DNA of 64,000 bases from assembly GCA_020636575.1 (NCBI GenBank), contig JACJXP010000001.1:124001-188000 (forward strand). The letters run 5' to 3'. The stretch's first letter is position 1; each line of letters starts with the position of its first letter. Made by a program: the position numbers and the translations under genes. The stretch comes from Chitinophagales bacterium. GTDB lineage: Bacteria > Bacteroidota > Bacteroidia > Chitinophagales > Chitinophagaceae. This document shows positions 7,969 through 17,364 of this stretch, piece after piece. The notes below the pieces were generated by a model that saw nothing but the letters and a program-made list of their open reading frames with translations, had not been told where the DNA came from and made no database searches.

Positions 7969-9390
7969 CTATCTGTCCCACCATACTTTAGAATCCTGCG
8001 TGTCACCACCGGGAATTGCTCCGGCGGCTGCGTTAGTAGCATCAGGATTAGTACCGTAAGTCTGTGCATCATACACAAATCTTCTTACAATTTGTCCTGA
8101 GCTATTAGTCGCATCACGGGCAGGAACCAATACCGGGTAACCAGTTCTTCTCCAGATATTCCAGCCACGCATACCGTCAGGGTAAGCAGCAATATATTGC
8201 TGCATAACAATATTCTGAACGTTAGCAGCAGAACCAGCTGGTGATCCCAATGCAACATTAGCCTGGGCAAAATAAGCATTTGAAGGTGCAGTCACGCCCC
8301 ACTGAGCGAAAGATGCATTAATACCTGCTTTGTACATAGCATTCATATCTTCTCCGGTCCAGCCTCTGTCAGCAGCTTCAGCTCTGTTCAGGTAAACTTC
8401 AGAAGCAGACAGGATCATGGCTGTGCTGCTTTCAGTACGCAGTGAAGCCTGAAGCACTCTTGCCCAACCTGTGTTGGCCTGCTGCCATGGGTCAACAGAT
8501 GTTCTATCCCATCCATAAGGAACACCCAGGTTAGAAGAACCATACATAGCTTGTCTGCCATCTGTTCTGGCCTGCATAATACCTACCATTACATCACTTT
8601 CACCAATATCAGAACGGCCATTATAAGTAGCAAACCATGGATGCTGGTAAGCACCACCGGGATAAGCTACTTTAAAGTTATCAGCATTGTCAGTGATCAC
8701 ACCATCAATATCATTCAAAGCAGCCTGCAGCTGGGTAGCTGCATAACCACCGGCAGAAGGATATTTTTTGGTCAACTGCAAAGCCAATCTTACACGAAGA
8801 GAATTAGCAAATTTTCTCCATTTGGTAACATTACCGCTATATACTATATCTCCCTGTATACCTGATGCAGCATCAAAACTGGCAACTGCATCGGCCAGCA
8901 TTGCAAGTGAGTTCTTGTAAATGTCTTCCTGTGAATCATACACGGGATATCCATTACCCTGCAATGCTTCTGACATGGGAACATCTCCCCAGCAGTCAGA
9001 TACAAAAGTGTAATAATAAGCCAACAGGATCTTGGCAACCTGTGTCATATTATTATTGGTTCCTTTATTGACGATCGTTTGCAGATCCATCATGGAGCCT
9101 GAATAATAACCTTCATACTGCAACTGAGGAAGGGAGTATAAAGACGTAGCCGAATACTGTGTTTCAGAAAAATACTGGCAATAGTATCCGGGCCTGGTAT
9201 AGTTGGCTACACCAGAGATACCCGCCAGTACGTTTGTTAATAGAGCGCCCAAAAGAGGCTCATTGATATTATTCGGATTGTCATTGGTATCGCCAAAGTC
9301 TGAAGAGTAACGCTTACAACTAGGAGCAAGCATACTCACAGCCAGCAAACCAACCAGCAAACCTTTAAAATTTATTTTTTTCATTTTCAT
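7969..9390 (-). CDS. SusD/RagB-like nutrient-binding outer membrane lipoprotein
   Basis: 473 aa. The signal peptide has lipobox MLAPSC (Cys25). The body is of the SusD-like_2 type: NDNPNNINEPLLGALLTNVLAG near the N-terminus, LLAYYYTFVSDCWGDVPMSEAL, KWRKFANSLRVRLALQL and the late EVYLNRAEAADRGWTGEDMNAMY helical repeat. It forms the lid over the SusC pore and captures the substrate. It is 34 bases downstream of susC. This subfamily often occurs in loci without glycoside hydrolases, and none is seen here, so the substrate could be peptides or another polymer. Confidence 0.92.
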   Translation of the reverse strand: MKMKKINFKGLLVGLLAVSMLAPSCKRYSSDFGDTNDNPNNINEPLLGALLTNVLAGISGVANYTRPGYYCQYFSETQYSATSLYSLPQLQYEGYYSGSMMDLQTIVNKGTNNNMTQVAKILLAYYYTFVSDCWGDVPMSEALQGNGYPVYDSQEDIYKNSLAMLADAVASFDAASGIQGDIVYSGNVTKWRKFANSLRVRLALQLTKKYPSAGGYAATQLQAALNDIDGVITDNADNFKVAYPGGAYQHPWFATYNGRSDIGESDVMVGIMQARTDGRQAMYGSSNLGVPYGWDRTSVDPWQQANTGWARVLQASLRTESSTAMILSASEVYLNRAEAADRGWTGEDMNAMYKAGINASFAQWGVTAPSNAYFAQANVALGSPAGSAANVQNIVMQQYIAAYPDGMRGWNIWRRTGYPVLVPARDATNSSGQIVRRFVYDAQTYGTNPDATNAAAGAIPGGDTQDSKVWWDR

Positions 9391-9424
9391 GCGTTTTTGG
9401 TTTTATTAAATATTCCTGACTGTT

Positions 9425-12400
9425 TTAGAATCCGATCTTCAGGTTAACACCTAAACCTCTTGTGCCAGGCATGTTTCCGGCCTCACCACTGATATTTGAG
9501 ATCTCAGAAGGATCAAAGTCAGCAGTTTTAGCATAGATCAATACCGGGTTGCGGGCTACTACAGAAATAGTAGCATTCTGGATCCAGTTGATTCCCCACT
9601 TGCCAACAGGCAGTTGGTAACCAATTGAAACTTCACGCAACTTAACATAAGTCAGGTCATAAATATAAGGATCGAAAGTTCTGTTATTATACAGGTTATG
9701 GAAGTAGTCCTGTGCTTCCACATAGTAATCAACAGGCTTACCAGTGTCATCTACACCAAACACATGCACACCACCACCATCAGCTACCCTATCACGGATC
9801 GGGTTGCCTTTGTCATTGATAGTAGCTGTACGGGCAGTAAGACCAGAGAAGCTTCCCCACATATCAGAAAGTGAGAAGAATTTACCACCTACCTGGAAGT
9901 CACCATTTGCCATTACTATAATGCCTTTGTACTTAATGCTCAACTGAGCACCACCTGTATGCTTAGGTAATACACTACCGAAGAATACAGCAGGATCATT
10001 CACATAAAAACCGTTAGCATCTAATACAGGCTGGCCATCGATACGCTTGATACCATTACCAAACATCTGTCCCCAATCCCTACCTTCCTGGTGAAGCATG
10101 TATGGACCTGTAGTTCCCCAGTTTCCGCTGATACCTGTAGTACGATCAAGCTGATCAGATATCTTCACCACTTTATTTTCTGCCAGTATACCCAGGTTAG
10201 CACTTAGCTCAATTTGTAATGAACTGTTCCAAACCGGACGACCACTCACCTGGATATTATATCCACGCTTAGTGATCAAACCTGCATTTGTTACGTAACC
10301 TGTATAACCACTGGCACCATTTACTGTCAGGTTGGTAACAAAGTCCTTATCATCACCATTCCAGTAAGTAAATGAAGCACCTACCCTGTTCTTCAAGAAT
10401 TTCAGGTCAATACCGATCTCCTTTTGAGTAGTTGTATATCCAGTGATCGCACCATCAGTCAAACTATTATTAGTACTCATCAATGCATTACCATTCCATT
10501 GGTTCTGGGCAATTGAGTACAAGCTACCGGGATAGCTGTAAGTACCTACCCTACCAGGAATTTCACCCCATGAAGCCCTGATCTTTCCTAAAGAAAGCCA
10601 TGAAAGCTTCGCCAACTCGCTGAACACAAATGAAAGACCTGCAGATTTTGAAACCACGAATGGTTTTGCAGGCGGGTTACTTGAGAACCAGTCCTGGCGT
10701 ACTGTAACCTCTAAATTCAGGAAGTTTTTATAACCGGCATTACCCTGGAAGAACAAGGCGCTGGAACGGAAATCAGAACGTCCGTTACCAATGCTTGCGG
10801 GGTTCACAGAGTTAGAGATCGTATAAAGATTTGGAACTACCAATCCCTGAACGGTATTAGCACTGTTTGATTTTTGCAAAGAACGATAGATATCTGTACC
10901 TACTATTCCTTTTACGTTGAAATCACCAAGTTTTTGCTCATAGGTGATCAGCAATTCCATATTAGTAATATTGGAATTAGAAGTGCTGGTACCATAATAT
11001 CCAAAACACTCACCACAGTTACCAGTTGTTTGTGTAGCACTGGCTAACAGGTCAGAGGAGTATTTTGTTTCACTCCAAACATAGTTGGATTGCTTACGAT
11101 AACGGGCTGTTGCACGAAGGCTCTTGGATATTTTGTAATGTAAAGCAACAAATCCGTAGAACCTGTCAGTATTTGAAAGCGGCTTCACTAAATCAAACCA
11201 CTTGTAGAAATTATACCAATAGTTACCGGCGTAGAATGGCTTTTCATTATCCGGATTGTATGCAGAAGGGTTAAGGTGATTCCAGCTTGCCCAGATACCA
11301 GATGGTGTACGAAGATCTTTTAATTCCCTCATGATCTTCATATCCAGGTCTCTGTGGAACCACTGGTTGAATGAACCAGTTGTTTGGTTTGAATAACCAT
11401 CGTCAAACTCACCATTCAGGATTTGTGTAATGTAGTTGAAATTAACCTCGGCAGTAAGCTTAGGAGTTATATCCAGGCTACCATTAAAAGTGAAAGTGTT
11501 TTTCTTTAAAGTAGTAGTTGGGATAAGGCCTTTTGCCCACACATTACCATAAGACAAACGGAAAGCTGAATTATCGCTACCGCCATTTACAGTAACAGTA
11601 TTGTTAGTAACAACACCAGTGTTATAAAAATCACGGGAATTGTTTGGCTGAGGCACTAATGAAGCAGTAGTTCCTGCATAACGGGAACCACCATACCATG
11701 AATACCATGGAATATATTCCTGGCCTACCATGCGGGGACCCCAGCTGGCATCATCTGAATAATCAGGATAATATTTACCATCTAATTGTGCCCATAAGTC
11801 CGGATGAAAACCGGGGATATACTTAAATTGAAACATATTATCAGTATTACCACCGGCGTATGAATTCTGGTAATTAGGCAGAATATAAACTTTATCTACC
11901 TGAACACCTGAATTAACTTCTACACCAAGACCTTTCTTTCTTTTTCCTTTTTTGGTAGTCAATACGATAGCACCACCAGCACCCTGAGGTCCGAATAGTG
12001 CAGCCGCAGCAGGACCTTGCAGGATCGTTACATCCTCAATGTCGTCCATATTCAGGTCATTCTCGTTTGGAAGAATGGTACCATCCAATACATATATAAC
12101 ACCCTGTCCGCCACCAAAACCAGACTCACCACGAAGCCTTATGCTACCTGTACCGGCATTACCCAGTTTAGCAGTTGACTGGCTTCTAACCTGCATACCT
12201 GAAACTTTACCAGCAAGGGCATTGTTCAGGTTTGTTTGGCGGATAGTATTTAATTGTTCGGAAGTAACTACCTGGGTGTTGGTAGCGGCCTGTTTCAACG
12301 TACTTTTTACGCCATAGGCACTTGTAACAACAACCTCAGTTTCAGTAGTACTAACTCTTTTTACTGATACCGAAAGAGTACTGGATGAGCCTACTGTAAC

Positions 12401-12640
12401 CTGTACAGGATCGATACCAACTCCAGTAATGATGAGCACATCTCCAGTTTTTGCCTGGATTGTGAACTTACCATTCTGATCAGTCGCAGTTCCTGTTCGC
12501 TGTCCTTTGATACTTACAGAAGCACCCGGAACAATAGCCCCGGACTCATCAGTAACAGTACCGGTAATCGTCCGGTTCTGTCCAAATGCTAATGCCGCAA
12601 AAAACATCAGCATCGTGAGCAGTGATGCAAATTTTCTCAT
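9425..12640 (-). CDS. SusC/RagA family TonB-linked outer membrane protein
   Basis: 1071 aa. Order of parts: signal peptide ending ALAFGQ, a carboxypeptidase-regulatory-like domain (RTITGTVTDESGAIVPGASVSIKG, about residues 21-100), a plug with the SusC signature (TSAYGVKSTLKQAATNTQVV, VIYVLDGTILPNENDLNMDDIEDVTILQGPAAAALFGPQGAGGAIVLTTKKG, to about residue 230), and a large barrel ending in LGVNLKIGF with a C-terminal aromatic. It takes up its ligand across the outer membrane using TonB-ExbBD energy. It is first in the operon with SusD and the DUF1735 lipoprotein. No anti-sigma/ECF pair or enzymes adjoin it. Confidence 0.95.
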   Translation of the reverse strand: MRKFASLLTMLMFFAALAFGQNRTITGTVTDESGAIVPGASVSIKGQRTGTATDQNGKFTIQAKTGDVLIITGVGIDPVQVTVGSSSTLSVSVKRVSTTETEVVVTSAYGVKSTLKQAATNTQVVTSEQLNTIRQTNLNNALAGKVSGMQVRSQSTAKLGNAGTGSIRLRGESGFGGGQGVIYVLDGTILPNENDLNMDDIEDVTILQGPAAAALFGPQGAGGAIVLTTKKGKRKKGLGVEVNSGVQVDKVYILPNYQNSYAGGNTDNMFQFKYIPGFHPDLWAQLDGKYYPDYSDDASWGPRMVGQEYIPWYSWYGGSRYAGTTASLVPQPNNSRDFYNTGVVTNNTVTVNGGSDNSAFRLSYGNVWAKGLIPTTTLKKNTFTFNGSLDITPKLTAEVNFNYITQILNGEFDDGYSNQTTGSFNQWFHRDLDMKIMRELKDLRTPSGIWASWNHLNPSAYNPDNEKPFYAGNYWYNFYKWFDLVKPLSNTDRFYGFVALHYKISKSLRATARYRKQSNYVWSETKYSSDLLASATQTTGNCGECFGYYGTSTSNSNITNMELLITYEQKLGDFNVKGIVGTDIYRSLQKSNSANTVQGLVVPNLYTISNSVNPASIGNGRSDFRSSALFFQGNAGYKNFLNLEVTVRQDWFSSNPPAKPFVVSKSAGLSFVFSELAKLSWLSLGKIRASWGEIPGRVGTYSYPGSLYSIAQNQWNGNALMSTNNSLTDGAITGYTTTQKEIGIDLKFLKNRVGASFTYWNGDDKDFVTNLTVNGASGYTGYVTNAGLITKRGYNIQVSGRPVWNSSLQIELSANLGILAENKVVKISDQLDRTTGISGNWGTTGPYMLHQEGRDWGQMFGNGIKRIDGQPVLDANGFYVNDPAVFFGSVLPKHTGGAQLSIKYKGIIVMANGDFQVGGKFFSLSDMWGSFSGLTARTATINDKGNPIRDRVADGGGVHVFGVDDTGKPVDYYVEAQDYFHNLYNNRTFDPYIYDLTYVKLREVSIGYQLPVGKWGINWIQNATISVVARNPVLIYAKTADFDPSEISNISGEAGNMPGTRGLGVNLKIGF

Positions 12641-12811
12641 GTTAACGTTAATTTTTGAATTAAAAAGCATTGAAAATCAATGAAAATCGTCAATTTTCGA
12701 GGGTAAGGAGTACGTAAAAGACACTCTCATGTCCAAAAGTGCTGCGGCAAGGTATAATTTTTTTTAACATTTAGTTAATCAAAACTGAAAATATTCCCCT
12801 GATTTAGAGCA

Positions 12812-14857
12812 TCAAAAGGTCCACCGTAATTGAACCTTCGCTTCAGTTTTTACCTTTCCGGCTATTTCATCAAGCCCGGAACCAATTGATTCCCTGTTTA
12901 AATAACGGGTCTGAGCTATTCGTAACCAACAGGTTATGTCCCGACTGATATCCAGGTTTACAGTAGCATAATAACGGTACCCCTTATAAAAAGCTGCGGG
13001 TATTGAATAGCTATATAATACATCATTTTCATATGCGTAAATTCTTGAATCATACCCATCTGTATCAAAATATTGCACCCGAAGCACTCCGCCTACCGGG
13101 CTTAACAATGGCTTGTAAATAAAGTCAATGTAGCTGCTAAAACCCCTTTCCTTGTTTTCCCCTTTATTATCATACCATACCATTTCAACCCTGTTTCGCA
13201 GAGTAATTGCTGTATTTACTCTATAAGAAACCTGTGTACGCCAGTTTTGGCGTGGAATAGTTACCAGGAAATTGGTCACTGTATTATTATCCGATTGGTT
13301 GGATTGTTTCGTCTCGTTCCTGAACCGGGTATAGATCTCGACCTGTTTGTTTGGAGTATAGGTAAGCTGTGCCAGGAATTCGCTTCCATTACTTGGCGCA
13401 TCTACAAGGTATTTTAGCCAGGGGAACTTAAAAAAATCAGCATATCCATCAATACGCCACCCTATTGCGGGACGAATGGATATGCCTGCAAAAAAACCTT
13501 TTTCATTGGTAGGATAAGTGTTTTCTGTAAATGCATTTCCATTGATAGATTGATAGCCTGCCTGGATATTTCTGTATAGTAATGATACATCAACCCGGGG
13601 ATCCACACTGATAAGCATTCCATTCACAAAAGCTTTATTTGTGTTTTTATCTGCCGCAGCTTCTCCAAAAAAATGCAGGTTCTTATAAGTATAACTATAA
13701 TCCACACTATAATTGAACCAGTTGGTTCCGCTTATTGCATAAAGGTTATAAGGCTCATCTCTTTTCTGAACCGGCAATGAAAAATCATAATAAACAGCAT
13801 TTACGCCGATCTTCATTTTTGCGGTTTTGTATGCCGCATTGCCACCAATAGTGGTTTGTGTCAGGTTATTCCTGTCAGCCAGTTCACTTTCTGTGCGATG
13901 ATAACCTGAAGTGAGGAAAGAAGAAATATATTCTTCATTGCTTACCGTATCTGCAACAAAGTTTGCACTGAGCTTTCGCCGCGACACAAATACAGTACCT
14001 TCAAAACGGTCTTTTCTTATTGTAATACCTACTCCCCTGTGAAAATAGAATTCACCTGCAGAACTATAAGGTCTTAATGTGGGCGACTGTCTTTTAATGC
14101 CGGTAACATCCACACTTTTTTTAAAGGCAAGGCTTTGCCAGTGAATAAGCCCCTGGCCGAGATTAACTGTAAAATCTCCTATGGCCAATGATTCTACAAT
14201 ACCTATTTTTCTTGCGAATAAATGGAAAGAATAAAAATCAAATCCATGCTTCTGATCTCCTTTAAAAAATTCTTCTCCTGCATCTTTATCGCCTGTGAAT
14301 CCAAATTGAAGTAGATTTTTATAAGTATACCGGTAACGAAAAAAGATACGTTGCGGACTGCCTTTGTATTTAGTCCCTGAAGTTGATTTATCAAAACCTT
14401 TTGACTGTTCCAACACTTGTGATACCCGCAAAAGAAGGCTATGATCGCCGCCGGAAAATCGTTTACCCATTTCTTCTTTTACAGATAAGGGAGTGGCAAC
14501 AGTAACAAAAGGCAAGATCAGTTTTATGGTTCCAATATCCCAAGAAGGCACCGCCTGTAACTCATAAATATTCAGCAGGTTTCCTAACAGGCTTCTATAA
14601 GAAATGAGATTGGCAATTTGCAGATCAGTAATGATCCGTAATCTTCTCAATTCATTTGCATCAGCTGTGTTCAGGTTCAAAGGGTTTTTCCGGAAATACT
14701 CTAATTCCTGTAAAAAAAGATCATCTTCCGTTTCTTCTTCAGTGGCCAACACCAGGTTTTCCAATTGTTGTTCCGTATTTACCGGAATCTCCTGTGCCTT
14801 TGTTTTTTTAAAAGAGAAAACGAATAATAATAATAATATGCATTGCAGCCTTGTCAC
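12812..14857 (-). CDS. Helix-hairpin-helix domain outer membrane beta-barrel protein
   Basis: 681 aa. Signal peptide ends KTKAQ. Residues about 45-115 contain two ComEA-like hairpins (LNLNTADANELRRLRIITDLQIANLISYRSLLGNLLNIYELQAV). The remaining roughly 550 residues alternate aromatic and polar residues and end in KVQLRWTF, as expected for a large outer-membrane barrel. Genes with this HhH-plus-barrel plan are widespread in Bacteroidota but uncharacterised. The start overlaps the stop of the upstream gene by an ATGA junction, so the two are translationally coupled and probably work together. The HhH motif may not bind DNA in this setting. Confidence 0.75.
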   Translation of the reverse strand: MTRLQCILLLLFVFSFKKTKAQEIPVNTEQQLENLVLATEEETEDDLFLQELEYFRKNPLNLNTADANELRRLRIITDLQIANLISYRSLLGNLLNIYELQAVPSWDIGTIKLILPFVTVATPLSVKEEMGKRFSGGDHSLLLRVSQVLEQSKGFDKSTSGTKYKGSPQRIFFRYRYTYKNLLQFGFTGDKDAGEEFFKGDQKHGFDFYSFHLFARKIGIVESLAIGDFTVNLGQGLIHWQSLAFKKSVDVTGIKRQSPTLRPYSSAGEFYFHRGVGITIRKDRFEGTVFVSRRKLSANFVADTVSNEEYISSFLTSGYHRTESELADRNNLTQTTIGGNAAYKTAKMKIGVNAVYYDFSLPVQKRDEPYNLYAISGTNWFNYSVDYSYTYKNLHFFGEAAADKNTNKAFVNGMLISVDPRVDVSLLYRNIQAGYQSINGNAFTENTYPTNEKGFFAGISIRPAIGWRIDGYADFFKFPWLKYLVDAPSNGSEFLAQLTYTPNKQVEIYTRFRNETKQSNQSDNNTVTNFLVTIPRQNWRTQVSYRVNTAITLRNRVEMVWYDNKGENKERGFSSYIDFIYKPLLSPVGGVLRVQYFDTDGYDSRIYAYENDVLYSYSIPAAFYKGYRYYATVNLDISRDITCWLRIAQTRYLNRESIGSGLDEIAGKVKTEAKVQLRWTF

Positions 14858-15681
14858 TTTTTTTGACTTTTGAACTGGTATATCAATAAAACTCCCGGTG
14901 TAATGCCCAGTTGCTGATGAAAAGAAGCCGATACATCCAACCGAAAAGAGTTAAAAAGAATTCCTACCCCAGACCAAAGGGAAGAAGTAGCTGATGACAC
15001 TCCCAATCTTGCCATCAATTGCGGGATAAACTTATACTGCATACCTGCATTTACATTCACCGGCTGATCCTCTTCTTTCTGAACTTCTACACTTAAAAGG
15101 AATTTCTCAGAAGCATCATATCCAAAGCCAGCACTATATACAGATGAAATTTTTTCCTGCTGATCCTTACCAAATTTTCCTCCCACCGGGTTGGAAACAT
15201 AAACACCTGTATGCAGTTGATCAGTTAAATGAAGTATAACTCCTGTTTCAAAGCTCACTGCTGCATCATTACCATATCCTGCAATACGTATACCGTTGTA
15301 ATTAAAGCGGGCACCTATATCCACTTTTGATCCCAGTTTGCGGGCATAGGCCAACCCAAGTTTTGTTTCATTAAATTCTGTAAACCCCGAGTAATCTGCC
15401 CCAATAGCGAAATTGCCTGAAGAAGTTGGCAGTCCGGCTACAAAGGAATAGTTATTTAATTCGTTCAATAAAAACCTTCTTTCAGCATAAACACCTGCTG
15501 CAAAATCATTCAACTGTGCCAATGAAGCAGCATTGGCAGTCACCGATAGTATATCATTATGCCTGATACTGTAAGCTCCCAGGCTGGTGTAGGGTGCAGC
15601 CACAGGTCTTCTTAGAACCTGTGCCTGTAGGTCAGTAAAAAAAAGAAAAACAAAAAAAGTAGCGGGTATTACTATCCTCAT
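14854..15681 (-). CDS. Small outer membrane beta-barrel protein, PorV/PorQ-like
   Basis: 275 aa after choosing the ATG at 15681, which starts a signal peptide ending DLQAQ. The frame is open further upstream but would run into the divergent folD gene. The body carries amphipathic strand repeats (GLAYARKLGSKVDIGARFNYN, GVILHLTDQLHTGVYVSNPVGG) and a C-terminal LLIYQFKSQKK. The pattern resembles FadL/PorV-type barrels of T9SS-bearing bacteria, but the family is not certain. It is coupled to the HhH barrel gene by a four-base overlap. Confidence 0.65.
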   Translation of the reverse strand: MRIVIPATFFVFLFFTDLQAQVLRRPVAAPYTSLGAYSIRHNDILSVTANAASLAQLNDFAAGVYAERRFLLNELNNYSFVAGLPTSSGNFAIGADYSGFTEFNETKLGLAYARKLGSKVDIGARFNYNGIRIAGYGNDAAVSFETGVILHLTDQLHTGVYVSNPVGGKFGKDQQEKISSVYSAGFGYDASEKFLLSVEVQKEEDQPVNVNAGMQYKFIPQLMARLGVSSATSSLWSGVGILFNSFRLDVSASFHQQLGITPGVLLIYQFKSQKK

Positions 15682-15788
15682 TCCACCAACATTATTGTAC
15701 CGGGAAGTTAAAAGAATAGGTGTGGCCTGCAAAAAGATATTCTTCCTGGTCTTTTGGGTAGCTTGTTGCTGCATCCTAATTTCGCAGC

Positions 15789-16664
15789 ATGCAAATACTA
15801 GATGGAAGAAAAGCCTCACAGGCAATAAAGAATGAATTAAAAATTGAAGTAGCTCAACTGGTGGTTGAAGGCAAAAAAGTGCCACACCTGGCAGCCATAC
15901 TTGTAGGTAATGATGGAGCCAGCGAAACGTATGTGGCTTCAAAAGTTAAAACCTGCGAAGAGATCGGTTTCAAGTCTACATTGATACGATATGACAACGA
16001 TGTATCAGAATATAAACTCCTTGAAAAAATAGAAGAGCTGAATCATGATCCGGATGTTGATGGCATTTTGGTTCAATTGCCTTTACCTAAACATGTTGGT
16101 GATGAAAATGTGATCAATGCCATTGATCCCGATAAAGATGTTGATGGATTTCACCCGGTAAGTGTTGGAAGAATGGTACAGGGATTACCTACTTATATTC
16201 CTGCCACACCGCATGGAATTATGTTGCTTTTGGAACATTATAAGATTGAAACCAAAGGGAAACATGCCGTAGTTATTGGCCGGAGTAATATTGTTGGCAG
16301 ACCTATGAGTGTTTTATTAAGTAGTAACAGTAATCCCGGAAATTGCACAGTGACTATCTGCCACTCGCAAACAAAAAACCTGAAAGAACTATGCCTGCAG
16401 GCTGACATTATAGTTGCTGCCATCGGAAAACCTGATTATGTAACAGCTGATATGGTAAAAGAAGGAACCGTAATCGTTGATGTCGGTATAACAAGAGTAG
16501 AAGACAAAAGCAAAAAATCAGGTTTCAGGCTGAAGGGAGATGTAGATTTTGAGAATGTATCATCCAAATGTTCCTGGATAACTCCTGTACCCGGCGGCGT
16601 TGGCCCCATGACCATTGCGGCACTTATGAAAAACACATTTCGTTCTTGTATGCAGAAGAATTAA
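15789..16664 (+). CDS. folD: Methylenetetrahydrofolate dehydrogenase/methenyltetrahydrofolate cyclohydrolase
   Basis: Bifunctional cytoplasmic enzyme interconverting 5,10-methylene-THF and 10-formyl-THF. 291 aa, normal length. It shows ETYVASKVKTCEEIGF with the catalytic Lys, DVDGILVQLPLPKHV, DKDVDGFHPVSVGRM, the Rossmann motif VVIGRSNIVGRPMSVLL, and the closing ITPVPGGVGPMTIAALMKNT. It is followed by queE after 17 bases, so cotranscription is likely. Confidence 0.96.
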   Translation: MQILDGRKASQAIKNELKIEVAQLVVEGKKVPHLAAILVGNDGASETYVASKVKTCEEIGFKSTLIRYDNDVSEYKLLEKIEELNHDPDVDGILVQLPLPKHVGDENVINAIDPDKDVDGFHPVSVGRMVQGLPTYIPATPHGIMLLLEHYKIETKGKHAVVIGRSNIVGRPMSVLLSSNSNPGNCTVTICHSQTKNLKELCLQADIIVAAIGKPDYVTADMVKEGTVIVDVGITRVEDKSKKSGFRLKGDVDFENVSSKCSWITPVPGGVGPMTIAALMKNTFRSCMQKN

Positions 16665-16681
16665 TTGGTGAATGTATTGTT

Positions 16682-17284
16682 ATGAGCAGCCCCCTACCTG
16701 TTATGGAACATTTTTATACGATCCAGGGTGAAGGTTTTCACCAGGGAAAGGCTGCTTACTTTATCAGGCTTGGCGGTTGTGATGTGGGATGTGTCTGGTG
16801 TGATGTAAAAGAAAGCTGGGATGCAGAAAAGCATGAAAAGATGCAGATCGCAGATTTAATATCCCAGGTCAAAACTACCAACGCAGAGATCGTTGTTATC
16901 ACCGGCGGTGAACCACTCATGCATAACCTTGATGAATTAACAAAAAAATTAAAATCTGCCGGATTAAAGACCCATATTGAAACATCAGGCGCACATCCCT
17001 TAAGCGGCACATGGGACTGGGTCTGTCTTTCACCCAAAAAATTCAAAGCACCACTTTCTGAAATATTACCTGCAGCCAATGAATTAAAGATCGTTGTTTA
17101 TAATAGATCTGACTTTGAATGGGCTGAAAAATATGCCACTCTTGTAAGTGCCCCCTGCAAACTTTATCTCCAACCAGAATGGGACAGGTCAACCGAAATA
17201 ATACCGTCAATTGTAAATTATATACAGGATAACCCGCAATGGGAACTTAGTTTACAGATACATAAATATATCCAGGTGCCATAA
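16682..17284 (+). CDS. queE: 7-carboxy-7-deazaguanine synthase
   Basis: Radical SAM enzyme converting 6-carboxytetrahydropterin to 7-carboxy-7-deazaguanine in queuosine synthesis. 200 aa. The 4Fe-4S ligands form CxxxCxxC at residues 33, 37 and 40 (CDVGCVWC). The N-terminal YTIQGEGFHQGKAAYFIRLGGC and the later VITGGEPLMH and LSPKKFKAP blocks are typical. The ATG at 16682 is preferred; the frame is open upstream into folD. The protein is of the short QueE class. No queC/D/F genes lie in the window. Confidence 0.92.
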   Translation: MSSPLPVMEHFYTIQGEGFHQGKAAYFIRLGGCDVGCVWCDVKESWDAEKHEKMQIADLISQVKTTNAEIVVITGGEPLMHNLDELTKKLKSAGLKTHIETSGAHPLSGTWDWVCLSPKKFKAPLSEILPAANELKIVVYNRSDFEWAEKYATLVSAPCKLYLQPEWDRSTEIIPSIVNYIQDNPQWELSLQIHKYIQVP

Positions 17285-17364
17285 GCAACCCCGGGATCAA
17301 TTTTTTCTTCTTTTCATCGAATAATTTTCATTTAGTTTCGTTAGATAGATACAATTCTTGTTCG

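Noticed and set aside
15681..15942. Longer start of the PorV-like gene at 15942
   Set aside because: It would overlap the divergent folD by about 150 bases and adds 87 residues of unlikely composition before an excellent signal peptide.
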